A stretch of DNA of 26,837 nt from Thermoplasmatota archaeon (GCA_018334795.1 JAGXLH010000008.1:1-26837), one strand, 5' to 3'; counted from the first letter of the stretch, positions 8,168 to 15,967 are shown. Translations and numbers: made by a program. The notes: generated by a model not told the origin, from the sequence alone.

Positions 8168-9235
8168 TTAGACTTCCTGTAAGAGGAAAGGACCTAATGC
8201 TTTCAATTTCTCTTCATGTTCTTCGGGATACATGAATCGAACTGTTTGCGTGATACTACTCAGTATTGAATTTCCATCTTGTGGTGTAAAACAAAAACCA
8301 ACAATTTCGTTTTCATTTTTTACATGAACAGAGGGAAGTACCGCTACGGTTTGATTTAAAATTCTTCCATAATGGCCATGATCTCGGCCAAATGAAAATA
8401 CAAGATTAGCAGCTTTTTTCTGTGTAACTGATACGCGAGGGTTATCGATTAATTTTTGTTTTGCTTTTTCTTTGGTAATTTTCTTATCGATTTTTAAATC
8501 GTACCAAATACTATGCATGTATTGCGTATTTAATTTCAAAGCACTAGAAAAAACGTTTAAATCCGTATCAATTGTTTTATACAAATGATAGACATCTCGA
8601 GCATGATGTGTTCCCATTGCTTCATCAGTGTGAACACCTACTTCAGGTGATGGAACAAAACTTTTGACTTGACTCACATCATTAGACCGGCGGATACAAA
8701 GGAATTTTCCTTCTTTCAAATGATTTTTATTGTTTTCAAACGCTAATGTTTTGATTAAAACTGCAATATTATGTGTATTACAGCTTACAATATGAATGAA
8801 TTTATCTTTTTTGGTGATTGCTTCGTCATTGATACCAACAGCATACATCTTCCCAAAACCAAACTCAGAACCTTGGGCTAAAAATCCTTTTACCTTGTTT
8901 TTATATTTATTGTAATATTTCTCCTTATTCATCAATCCGGTTCCTTTTGGTGTACAATCTATCACCACAGAAGCTCGTTTTATGGCTTCTTCAGCTTCAT
9001 ATGTTGGATCAGTTCCCAATTCTTGAAACTCCTTAATCTTTTGTTCTGCTACCGCAAGATTTGCTCCACGATTCACTAATCCTTTAATTTTAGGTCGGTC
9101 TATCAACTTTGAATTATGCTTATAAAATGTGACCTCATCGATACCAAGTTCATCTTTTGCGTCACAGAGCAACCCTATTAATGGTTCCCCAATGGTTCCA
9201 GTTCCAACGACGTGAACAATTTTTCCATCTGTCAT
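8168..9235 (-). CDS. Type II (archaeal) glyceraldehyde-3-phosphate dehydrogenase family protein
   Basis: A 355-residue NAD(P)-dependent dehydrogenase. The Rossmann loop is GTGTIG at 11-16, followed by DCTPKG (93-98), the catalytic segment SCNTH with Cys152, and a HH pair at 210-211 in GTHHARDV where archaeal GAPDH carries its catalytic His. The family oxidises glyceraldehyde-3-phosphate in glycolysis or runs the reverse step in gluconeogenesis. Two points are odd: the archaeal consensus is SCNTT while this has SCNTHN, and the N-terminal loop (VVGTGTIGEP) differs from the common NGYGTIG. It may therefore be a diverged paralogue with another aldehyde substrate. A strong Shine-Dalgarno site GGGGAGGAG precedes the ATG. 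It is divergent from lsm. Confidence 0.78.
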   Translation of the reverse strand: MTDGKIVHVVGTGTIGEPLIGLLCDAKDELGIDEVTFYKHNSKLIDRPKIKGLVNRGANLAVAEQKIKEFQELGTDPTYEAEEAIKRASVVIDCTPKGTGLMNKEKYYNKYKNKVKGFLAQGSEFGFGKMYAVGINDEAITKKDKFIHIVSCNTHNIAVLIKTLAFENNKNHLKEGKFLCIRRSNDVSQVKSFVPSPEVGVHTDEAMGTHHARDVYHLYKTIDTDLNVFSSALKLNTQYMHSIWYDLKIDKKITKEKAKQKLIDNPRVSVTQKKAANLVFSFGRDHGHYGRILNQTVAVLPSVHVKNENEIVGFCFTPQDGNSILSSITQTVRFMYPEEHEEKLKALGPFLLQEV

Positions 9236-9332
9236 AATCTCACTCCTCCCCAGTCAGAGCAATTTTGTAATCGACATCATGCTTTTAATTGTTACCCTAT
9301 TTTTAGACTTTTTTTAAGATAGTGGGGGGAAT

Positions 9333-9342
9333 GTTTTAAAAA
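9333..9342 (+). promoter_or_regulatory. TATA box of lsm
   Basis: GTTTTAAAAA sits with its centre about 29 nt before the lsm ATG and is preceded by a purine-rich stretch (GGGGGGAAT) that could act as BRE. The spacing predicts a transcript starting within a few nt of the ATG, so lsm is probably leaderless. Confidence 0.55.
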
Positions 9343-9365
9343 GGAAGAGATAATTCACCCTTCTC

Positions 9366-9581
9366 ATGGCATTACCATTAGACGTTTTACAGAAATCTGT
9401 GAATCAGAAATTACATCTTCTACTTAAAGATGGACGAATTATCGAAGGAAAACTTTCAGGTTATGATGAATACATGAATATGGTTCTTGATGATGTCGAA
9501 GAAGCTTATAATGATACCAAACGTAGATTAGGAACCATTATTCTTCGTGGAAATAACGTAGTAAGTATTTCTCTTAAATAG
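9366..9581 (+). CDS. Sm-like archaeal protein (LSm/SmAP)
   Basis: A complete 71-residue Sm-fold protein. The Sm1 region spans roughly residues 12-45 (LHLLLKDGRIIEGKLSGYDE, MNMVLDD) and the Sm2 motif is LRGNNVVSI near 60-68. SmAPs form heptameric rings that bind U-rich RNA and take part in RNA metabolism; this is established for the family. It is probably leaderless. In many archaea lsm is followed by the ribosomal protein L37e gene, but no such frame follows here. Instead there is a 356-nt gap containing a candidate structured RNA. Confidence 0.95.
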   Translation: MALPLDVLQKSVNQKLHLLLKDGRIIEGKLSGYDEYMNMVLDDVEEAYNDTKRRLGTIILRGNNVVSISLK

Positions 9582-9635
9582 AACACTTAGCCTTGTTATT
9601 GGTATTATCCAGATCCAGACGGAAAAAACAGCTCG

Positions 9636-9642
9636 TTTTTTT
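9636..9642 (+). terminator. Poly-T terminator after lsm
   Basis: A run of seven T residues 54 nt after the lsm stop codon. Archaeal polymerase commonly terminates at such T-runs without a hairpin. Position is inferred from sequence only. Confidence 0.4.
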
Positions 9643-9715
9643 CACGATTTTATCACGTTATGAGTTTAGTTTTTGTGCAAAAAACGTGAAAATATCTCAT
9701 TTTAGGCGAAAAGCA

Positions 9716-9723
9716 TTTATATG
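9716..9723 (+). promoter_or_regulatory. TATA box of candidate ncRNA
   Basis: TTTATATG preceded by CGAAAAGCA, a plausible BRE. Its centre is about 25 nt upstream of G9745, where the GC-rich hairpin begins, which is the expected archaeal spacing from TATA to transcription start. Confidence 0.55.
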
Positions 9724-9744
9724 ACTTTTTATTATGCAGATAAT

Positions 9745-9816
9745 GGAAGGAATCGGGCTGGTAGTTTTTTGTTAGAGTGCATCCCATCCCCTCCTAGTGA
9801 GGCCAGCCATCCTTCC
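9745..9816 (+). ncRNA. Candidate structured non-coding RNA, about 72 nt
   Basis: The segment is about 54% GC (39 of 72 bases) inside visibly AT-rich flanks. Its ends pair perfectly: GGAAGGA (9745-9751) with TCCTTCC (9810-9816). After a 4/1 internal loop comes GGCTGG (9756-9761) with CCAGCC (9803-9808), and stacked directly on it a small hairpin CCTC-CTAGT-GAGG (9790-9802). The rest (9762-9789) would be single stranded and includes TTTTTT at 9765-9770 flanked by G, resembling an Sm-binding site. A TATA box is correctly spaced upstream and a T-rich stretch (TTTCTTC) follows. It is not a tRNA: there is no T-arm or T-loop. No known family was recognised. It lies between lsm and hutU. Confidence 0.5.
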
Positions 9817-9898
9817 TTTCTTCGCATAGATTAACAGGAGAGAATCGTTTATTTTTTTGATTCTAATGTTGATTCTTTTTTTGGTTTTTTCAACAAAC

Positions 9899-9908
9899 AT
9901 TTAAGTAG
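9899..9908 (+). promoter_or_regulatory. TATA-like element of hutU
   Basis: ATTTAAGTAG sits about 35 nt before the hutU ATG at 9938. A start 25 nt downstream would fall near 9929, giving a leader under 10 nt. This fits the absence of a Shine-Dalgarno site before hutU. Confidence 0.45.
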
Positions 9909-9937
9909 ACAGCGAAAATACCACAATCGTGATTCTT

Positions 9938-11602
9938 ATGGGGAGAAATATCAAAGCAACCAGAGGAAAAAAATTACGGTGTAAAGGATGGAGACAAGAA
10001 GCCATTCTACGGATGCTTGAGAATAATCTTGAAAACGCTGAACTTCCAGATGATCTCATCATTTACGGTGGAACAGGTAAAGCTGCTCGTAATTGGGAAA
10101 GCTATGATGCCATCGTTGATATTTTAAAAAATCTTGAAAATGATGAAACCATGATTATTCAATCCGGAAAACCAGTTGCAGTTTTTAAAACATGGGAAAC
10201 ATCTCCGCGAGTACTTATGGCTAATTCAAATATAGTTCCTCATTGGAGTCATTGGGATAAATTCAATGAGCTTGATAAACTTGGTTTAATTATGTATGGT
10301 CAAATGACTGCAGGATCCTGGTGTTATATTGGAACGCAAGGAATCATTCAAGGAACCTATGAAACATTTGCAGCTCTTGCTAAAAAACATTTTAAGAGTG
10401 ATTTAACTGGTAAAATCGTTCTTACTGGTGGGATGGGTGGTATGAGTGGTGCTCAACCATTGTCTGTGAAAATGGCAGGTGGTGTTTGTTTAGATGTTGA
10501 ATGTGATGAGGCGCGTATCGATCGACGTATTAAGGCTGGTTTTTGTGATGAAAAACTCTCTGATTTAGATAAAGCAGTTGAATTAGCTGAGCAGGCAAGG
10601 GCTGACAAGAAAGCGCTTTCTATCGCAGTTTTGAATAATTGTGCTGATACACATCCGTATTTAGTAAAAAATGGTTTTAAACCAGATGTTGTTACTGATC
10701 AAACTAGTGCTCATGATGAATTACGTGGTTATGTTCCTGCTGGATTTTTTGGTGATAACTTAGAAGAAGCATTTTCGTTACGCAAATCTAATCCGAAAAA
10801 ATATGTGAAACATGCAATGGAAAGTATGAAATATCATTGTAAAGCCATTCTTGATTTTCAAAAAGATGGAGCTATTGCTTTTGATTATGGGAATAATTTA
10901 CGAGGTCAAGCTGAAAAAGCAGGCCTTGCTCATGCGTTTGATTATCCGGGTTTTGTTCCGGCTTATGTTCGGCCATTACTTTCTGTTGGTCGGGGTCCAT
11001 TCCGGTGGTTAGCATTATCCGGTGATCCTGAAGATATTCTGATGACTGATAACGTAGTTCTTAACATGTTTCCGGATGATACCGTGCTATCTAATTGGAT
11101 TCATCTTGCTGAAAAATATTTGCCATGGGAAGGACTTCCGTCACGAGTGTGTTGGCTTGGATATGGTGATCGAAAGAGATTTGCTTTAGCGATTAATAAA
11201 CTGGTTCGTGAAAAAAAAATTGGTCCAATAGCAATTACTCGTGATCATCTTGATACTGGAAGTGTTGCTTCGCCATATAGGGAGACGGAGAGTATGAAAG
11301 ATGGGAGTGATACGGTTGCAGATTGGCCATTGTTAAATGCATTACTAAATACTGCGGCTGGAGCCGATAACGTTCAGATTCATAATGGTGGTGGCGTTGG
11401 CATTGGTCTTTCAACTCATGCGGGAATGGTTGTAGTGTGTGATGGAAGTTTGCAAAGTGATGAACGCATTAAACGGGTATTTAGCACTGATCCTGGAATG
11501 GGTGTGATTCGTCATGCTGATGCAGGATATCAGGATTCCATTGATTTGATTCATCATTCTGATTTACGGTCTCCATTAATAAAAAATAAGGGAAAAAAGT
11601 AG
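9938..11602 (+). CDS. hutU: Urocanate hydratase
   Basis: A 554-residue urocanase, the usual length for the family. It converts urocanate to 4-imidazolone-5-propionate using tightly bound NAD+ as electrophile, the second step of histidine degradation. Numbering from a GTG three codons upstream, signatures include YGGTGKAARNWE (46-57), GQMTAGSW (124-131), the NAD loop GGMGGMSGAQP (167-177), RVCWLGYGDR with the conserved Cys at 408, and DHLDTGSVASPYRETE further on. ATG 9938 is preferred over GTG 9929 because MGRNIKATRG matches family starts. Its stop lies 12 nt before hutH, so the two form an operon. Confidence 0.96.
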   Translation: MGRNIKATRGKKLRCKGWRQEAILRMLENNLENAELPDDLIIYGGTGKAARNWESYDAIVDILKNLENDETMIIQSGKPVAVFKTWETSPRVLMANSNIVPHWSHWDKFNELDKLGLIMYGQMTAGSWCYIGTQGIIQGTYETFAALAKKHFKSDLTGKIVLTGGMGGMSGAQPLSVKMAGGVCLDVECDEARIDRRIKAGFCDEKLSDLDKAVELAEQARADKKALSIAVLNNCADTHPYLVKNGFKPDVVTDQTSAHDELRGYVPAGFFGDNLEEAFSLRKSNPKKYVKHAMESMKYHCKAILDFQKDGAIAFDYGNNLRGQAEKAGLAHAFDYPGFVPAYVRPLLSVGRGPFRWLALSGDPEDILMTDNVVLNMFPDDTVLSNWIHLAEKYLPWEGLPSRVCWLGYGDRKRFALAINKLVREKKIGPIAITRDHLDTGSVASPYRETESMKDGSDTVADWPLLNALLNTAAGADNVQIHNGGGVGIGLSTHAGMVVVCDGSLQSDERIKRVFSTDPGMGVIRHADAGYQDSIDLIHHSDLRSPLIKNKGKK

Positions 11603-11614
11603 GATGAATGAATA

Positions 11615-13138
11615 ATGATACTTCTTACTGGTTCTGAGTTAAGCATAGATGATGTTGTTTCTTGTGCTCGAGAATTTGAAATTGTGAAACTCTCAGTTGA
11701 ATCAAATGAAAAAATGCTGAAGTCTCAGGACTTAGTGATGGAATTGTTACATTCTCATAAAACAGTGTATGGAGTGAATACTGGTTTTGGTAGTCTTTCA
11801 ACTGAGAAGATCAGTGAAGATGATGTTGAATCATTACAAGTGAATTTATTACGTAGTCATTCGTGTGGTGTGGGTGAACCATTACCTGTTGATGTGGTAC
11901 GAGCGATGATGCTTCTTCGGGCTAATTCACTTGCGAAAGGATATTCGGGTATCAGGCCTTGTGTGGTTCAATTGCTTATTGATATGTTGAATAAACAAAT
12001 TCATCCAGTGGTTCCTAGAAAAGGATCGATTGGGGCAAGTGGTGATTTGGTTCCATTAGCTCATATTGGTTTATGTTTAATTGGAGAAGGAACTGTTGTT
12101 TTTCAAGATACTGAAATGTCTTTGGAGGAAGCGTTTGAAAAAACTGGGTTAAAACCAGTTTCCTTGCAGGCTAAAGAAGGTCTCGCTTTGATTAATGGAA
12201 CACAATTAATGAGTGCGCTTGGTTGTTTGTTTGTTTCTGATGCTGAACAGTTACTAAAGCATGCACAAATCGCGGGGGCACTTAGTCTTGAAGCCTTGAA
12301 GGGAACAAATTTAGCTTTTCGTAAAGAGATTCATCAACTTCGACCTCACAAGGGACAAATGGAGTGTGCTAAGAATTTATGGCGGTTAACTCAAGATAGT
12401 ACGATTCATGAGTCTCATTTGGATTGTGGTAAAGTTCAGGATGCGTATACGTTACGGTGTATGCCACAAGTGTTTGGTGCTTCAAAAGATGTGTTTTCTT
12501 TTGTTAAAAACGTGCTTGAAACTGAAATTAACTCGGTTACGGATAATCCGGTATTGTTGCCGGATTCAAAAGAAAGTCTTTCCGGTGGTAATTTTCATGG
12601 TCAACCACTTGCTTTTGCCTTAGATTTCTTAGCAATATCTTTAGCTGAACTTGGTGATTTTAGTGAACGTCGGATTGCTCGACTTGTTGATGAAAACCTA
12701 TCGGGGCTTCCTGCGTTTTTAACCAAGTATCATGGTCTTCATTCTGGTTTGATGCTTCCACAATATGTTGCTGCATCGTTAGTTAATGAAAATAAAACAT
12801 TGTGTCATCCGAACAGTGTTGATTCTATTTCGTCTTCAGCAAATAAGGAGGATCATGTGAGTATGGGTGCAAATGCTGGTTTAAAACTTTTTCAGATAAC
12901 TGAGAATGTACGAACTGTTTTAGCTATTGAATTAGTAACTAGTACTCAAGGACTTGAGTTTTTAAAACCGTTAACTCCTGCAAAAGCATTGCAACCAGCT
13001 GTTGAAGAGATTCGCAAGAAGGTTAGTAAACTCGATGAAGATCGCCCACTACATAATGATATAAAAATTATTTCAAATCTTATCGCCAACGGATGGATTC
13101 TTTCTTCTGTTGAATCTGTGATGGGTCATTTGCAATAA
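11615..13138 (+). CDS. hutH: Histidine ammonia-lyase (first paralogue)
   Basis: A 507-residue MIO-dependent lyase that deaminates histidine to urocanate. The MIO precursor triad is Ala141-Ser142-Gly143 in GSIGASGDLVPLAH. Active-site residues seen in HutH are present: Tyr52 in YGVNTGFG, His82 in RSHSCGVGEP, and Glu412 in SANKEDHVSM. The last motif is normally SANQEDHVSM; here the Gln is Lys411 (codon AAG, one base from CAG), an unusual change next to the catalytic Glu. AGG overlapping the hutU stop serves as ribosome-binding site 11 nt before ATG, so translation is probably coupled to hutU. A T-run follows the stop. Pairing with hutU strongly supports histidine as substrate. Confidence 0.94.
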   Translation: MILLTGSELSIDDVVSCAREFEIVKLSVESNEKMLKSQDLVMELLHSHKTVYGVNTGFGSLSTEKISEDDVESLQVNLLRSHSCGVGEPLPVDVVRAMMLLRANSLAKGYSGIRPCVVQLLIDMLNKQIHPVVPRKGSIGASGDLVPLAHIGLCLIGEGTVVFQDTEMSLEEAFEKTGLKPVSLQAKEGLALINGTQLMSALGCLFVSDAEQLLKHAQIAGALSLEALKGTNLAFRKEIHQLRPHKGQMECAKNLWRLTQDSTIHESHLDCGKVQDAYTLRCMPQVFGASKDVFSFVKNVLETEINSVTDNPVLLPDSKESLSGGNFHGQPLAFALDFLAISLAELGDFSERRIARLVDENLSGLPAFLTKYHGLHSGLMLPQYVAASLVNENKTLCHPNSVDSISSSANKEDHVSMGANAGLKLFQITENVRTVLAIELVTSTQGLEFLKPLTPAKALQPAVEEIRKKVSKLDEDRPLHNDIKIISNLIANGWILSSVESVMGHLQ

Positions 13139-13176
13139 TTTTTTTCCGAAAAGCACTAATAACCCTTTCTTTTTGC

Positions 13177-14280
13177 ATGTGTTTAATGAATTTTACAAGT
13201 AATGCCTCGGAAATGATTGATCAATTTCTGCAACAAATGGGTATTTCTCATCCATTAGCTGGAGAGTTCGTTCTTAGTGCAGTGTATTTTATTTTAGCTA
13301 TTATCATTGGTATGATTGTGTATAGAATTTTTGAACGATATTTTACAAGGTGGGCGAAAAAAACCAAGACAAATCTTGATGATGAAATCCTTGCTAATAT
13401 TAAACTTCCTATTTATCTAGCCGTTGTTGTCATTGGATTGTATTATGCGTTAACACCTCTTAGTATTCTTAACCCGTTTTTATTTGAGATAAGGTTAATT
13501 TTTTCGATTATTGAGATTTTGCTTATTTCATTTGCTGTAACTCGAATTATCAATGTGATGATAGCATGGTATGGTGAACGGAAAAGAGAACGTGAAAAGG
13601 ATGTGAGTGAACATATTCTTTTCTTATTACGAAGAATGCTTCACTTTGTTGTCTATATTTTTGCGTTTTTACTTGTTCTTTGGGCATTTGGTATTAATCT
13701 TTCTGGAGCTGTTGTTGGTCTTGGTGTTGGTGGTATTGCTATCGCGTTTGCATTGCAAAATGTGTTAAGTGATTTGTTTAGTGCATTTACTATTTATTTT
13801 GATCGACCGTTTGAAATCGGTGATTTTGTTATTATTGGATCTGATATGGGAACGGTTAAAAAAATTGGGATGGTTTCAACGCGTATTCAAACATTACAAG
13901 GAGAAGAACTGGTTGTTTCTAATCAAGAATTGATTACTACCCGAATCCGAAATTTTAAACAAATGGAGAAGCGACGTATTGTGTTTGGATTTGGTGTAAT
14001 TTATGGTACTCCGTTGTCTAAATTAGAAAAAATTCCAGATATGATTAAAAAAATTATTGATGGAGTTGATTTGGCGGATGTGGACCGGGTGCATTTTAAG
14101 GAATTTGGGAATTTTAGTTTGAATTTTGAAATTGTGTATTATATTCAATCTAAAGATTATGCGGTGTATATGGATACTCAGCAGGAAATTAATTTTAAGA
14201 TTAAGGAAGCTTTTGAAAAAGAAGGAATTGAAATGGCATTTCCAACACAAACGCTTTTTCTTAAAGGAGATAAGAATTAA
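13177..14280 (+). CDS. Small-conductance mechanosensitive channel, MscS family
   Basis: A 367-residue membrane protein. Hydrophobic segments lie near 33-52, 77-95, 104-131 and 153-172, followed by the Gly/Ala-rich pore helix at about 176-205 (GAVVGLGVGGIAIAFALQN), then the beta domain (FDRPFEIGDFVIIG, GTVKKIGMVSTRIQT, VVSNQELITTRIRNF) and a C-terminal alpha/beta domain. MscS channels open under membrane tension to release solutes after hypo-osmotic shock. It starts 38 nt after hutH and could be read through from it, though a T-run lies between. ATG 13186 (MNFTSNAS) is an alternative start. No Shine-Dalgarno site was seen. Confidence 0.92.
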   Translation: MCLMNFTSNASEMIDQFLQQMGISHPLAGEFVLSAVYFILAIIIGMIVYRIFERYFTRWAKKTKTNLDDEILANIKLPIYLAVVVIGLYYALTPLSILNPFLFEIRLIFSIIEILLISFAVTRIINVMIAWYGERKREREKDVSEHILFLLRRMLHFVVYIFAFLLVLWAFGINLSGAVVGLGVGGIAIAFALQNVLSDLFSAFTIYFDRPFEIGDFVIIGSDMGTVKKIGMVSTRIQTLQGEELVVSNQELITTRIRNFKQMEKRRIVFGFGVIYGTPLSKLEKIPDMIKKIIDGVDLADVDRVHFKEFGNFSLNFEIVYYIQSKDYAVYMDTQQEINFKIKEAFEKEGIEMAFPTQTLFLKGDKN

Positions 14281-14306
14281 TTTTTTACTTTTTCTTTTTA
14301 TTTTTC
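14281..14306 (+). terminator. T-rich terminator after mscS
   Basis: Immediately after the mscS stop come TTTTTT, TTTTTC and TTTTTATTTTT tracts, suitable for archaeal poly-T termination. The rest of the 113-nt convergent gap to the HPP gene shows nothing else. Confidence 0.5.
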
Positions 14307-14393
14307 AACCCTATTATTTAATGGACAGTATGATGATAATTTTTAGATTGATATAAAATAGTTGTAGCACCATTTAATCATAAGAACGCGATT

Positions 14394-14945
14394 TCATTGT
14401 TTATCGACTTTTTTTTCATTTGATTGAAGATTTGGAGAAGTTAAATTTATCAAATGAGGTTGAAGCACATGGCGAATGGCGGCCATTATAAGCATAACAA
14501 GGACAATAAATAAAACTGAATGTAGATTCCATTGATTTATGACAAGTCCTAACGAAATTCCAGCTGCTGGTGCATGTTCTGTATTTGTTATGGTCATAAG
14601 AAAAATCGATAAACCAACCGCGATTGCTGCAAAAACAATCGGGTTTTCATAAGAAATAACATCGTTTAATAATGAAGTTGTGTGTAAGATTGATCCCGCA
14701 TAGGAACAAATTATTCCGATAAGTATTCCAATGCTGTATCCTCCGATTAATCTCCTTGGTGATGATGCATAAGTTTTTGGCATTGCAAACACAATAAAAG
14801 AAGTTGCTCCTAAAGATGCGATAAGTGCGGTTTCGGTAAGAACATTCAAAAATAAAAGTGCTAAGAGAAGTATTCCTGTTGCAAGCAGGCATTGAAAGAT
14901 ATAGTTATAGATGTGTGTTCGAATTTTTCTGTCGATGAGTTTCAT
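14394..14945 (-). CDS. HPP family integral membrane protein
   Basis: A 183-residue protein with hydrophobic helices near 15-35, 38-55, 67-85, 103-120 and 138-160. It matches the HPP family layout: SLGATSFIVFAMP (44-56), a RLIGGYSIG segment, then the family motif as HAPAAGISLG (124-133) where most members have HPP. Some HPP proteins in plastids and cyanobacteria have been reported to carry nitrite; the substrate here is unknown. The ATG overlaps the stop of the upstream DUF389 gene by 4 nt (ATGA), so the two are translationally coupled and probably work together. The tail after residue 165 is hydrophilic and probably cytoplasmic. Confidence 0.82.
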   Translation of the reverse strand: MKLIDRKIRTHIYNYIFQCLLATGILLLALLFLNVLTETALIASLGATSFIVFAMPKTYASSPRRLIGGYSIGILIGIICSYAGSILHTTSLLNDVISYENPIVFAAIAVGLSIFLMTITNTEHAPAAGISLGLVINQWNLHSVLFIVLVMLIMAAIRHVLQPHLINLTSPNLQSNEKKVDKQ

Positions 14946-15943
14946 AGTTCACCTGAAACAAATTGGTATAGTAAAATTAAGAGGATAAGGATTATTAGCA
15001 TAATCGTCCAGATGATTAATGCTTGTTGAGTGGTATGTTTTGCTTTTTCTTTTTCCCACCATTTTTTAGGATTGATTCCTTGTGATAGAAAGGTGATGAC
15101 ACTTGCTAGGTTAATGCAAACAACGTTAACTGAAAACAAGAGAAATGATCCTAATGCTTGATTAAATTGAAGTGATCCGATTAATAACCCAGTTACTATT
15201 AAAGGGGGTAGTAATGCGACGGCAACGATAACTCCTACTAATGCTTGTGAGATTCCTTTGGTAAATGAAAGAGATCCTGCTATTCCTGATGCGAGTGCAA
15301 GGATAATATACATTAGGTTTACATCAGTTCTTGATACTATCTCTGTTGCATTTGGATCGATGGTGAAGAATATTCCAAAGATAATGCCTATGCTGATTGC
15401 TATTATGTATCCTGCTATGCTTGTTACTAGTGCTTCTCGAGCAAGTTTTTTATCTGAAAGAGTGGTAGCAAGGGAAAGTGCCATGCTAGATGAGAGAAGT
15501 GGTGCGATGACCATTGAACCAATTATGACTGCGACATTGTTGTACAATACGCCTATTGATGCAACAATTGCGGCTAGGATGATTAGATAAAAAAATGTTT
15601 TTGAAATAGTTGCTTGTTCAATGATTGTTTGGTAGAGTTCTTCAATGCTTAATCGTTCTTTTGTTTTCTTTTCATGTGCTTTAATCTTGTCTTTATCTGG
15701 TCGTGGAATTGAGGCTTCTACTGGGAGAACAATGATTCTAAAGTCAGAATTTTTATCGTATTTTTTTTCTAATAATTCTAGTAGTGGTTCTGTTTGTTCT
15801 GAATCGATGAGGATCCGAGTTACTCTTTTTTTATCTGGTAACTTGTCCTGCCAGATACCAAATAATGTTATATCTTCTAAGAGCGACTCGATATTTTTTT
15901 GTTTTTCAGTTAGTCCATATATTTCGATTAGTCTTAATGCCAT
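14942..15943 (-). CDS. DUF389 (TIGR00341-like) membrane protein
   Basis: A 333-residue protein: an N-terminal soluble domain of about 110 residues (MALRLIEIYGLTEKQKN start, charged linker DKIKAHEKKTKER), then about seven membrane helices. The DUF389 core is visible as YNNVAVIIGSMVIAPLLSS and VAVALLPPLIVTGLLIG. Function is not established for the family; a transport or sensing role is often assumed. AAGGAAAG lies upstream of the ATG. Its TGA overlaps the HPP gene start. Two TATCA-N4-TGATM dyads sit in the 66-nt gap upstream and may be operator sites. Confidence 0.85.
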   Translation of the reverse strand: MALRLIEIYGLTEKQKNIESLLEDITLFGIWQDKLPDKKRVTRILIDSEQTEPLLELLEKKYDKNSDFRIIVLPVEASIPRPDKDKIKAHEKKTKERLSIEELYQTIIEQATISKTFFYLIILAAIVASIGVLYNNVAVIIGSMVIAPLLSSSMALSLATTLSDKKLAREALVTSIAGYIIAISIGIIFGIFFTIDPNATEIVSRTDVNLMYIILALASGIAGSLSFTKGISQALVGVIVAVALLPPLIVTGLLIGSLQFNQALGSFLLFSVNVVCINLASVITFLSQGINPKKWWEKEKAKHTTQQALIIWTIMLIILILLILLYQFVSGEL

Positions 15944-15967
15944 GTTCTTTCCTTAATATATTTTTTT

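Larger units (their letters stand above)
9582..9937 (+). other. 356-nt intergenic region between lsm and hutU
   Basis: This is the only gap over 300 nt. It contains, in order: a T7 run after lsm (9636-9642); an imperfect inverted pair TTTTCACG (9639-9646) and CGTGAAAA (9685-9692); a TATA box (9716-9723); a GC-rich hairpin RNA candidate (9745-9816); two U-loop hairpins (AGAATC/GATTCT at 9841-9864 and TGTTGA/TCAACA at 9868-9895); and a TATA-like element before hutU. No convincing protein gene is present. Confidence 0.7.

Noticed and set aside
8061..8171. 36-codon plus-strand frame in the gap between the GAPDH and HD genes
   Set aside because: No Shine-Dalgarno site, Lys-rich AT-driven composition, and its end overlaps the GAPDH gene on the other strand; the gap is better read as the HD gene promoter.
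9745..9817. tRNA gene suggested by a 72-nt length and a perfect 7-bp acceptor-like stem
   Set aside because: There is no T-arm, no TTCRA T-loop and no recognisable anticodon arm; the second stem stacks under a 4-bp hairpin unlike a cloverleaf.
9721..9834. 37-codon frame on the plus strand over the RNA candidate (MTFYYADNGRN...)
   Set aside because: Its ATG overlaps the TATA box, there is no ribosome-binding site, and the paired stems explain the base composition better.
9745..9840. H/ACA or C/D box guide RNA
   Set aside because: No ACA box directly after the closing stem, no guide pocket of sufficient size, and no RTGATGA or CTGA box pair.
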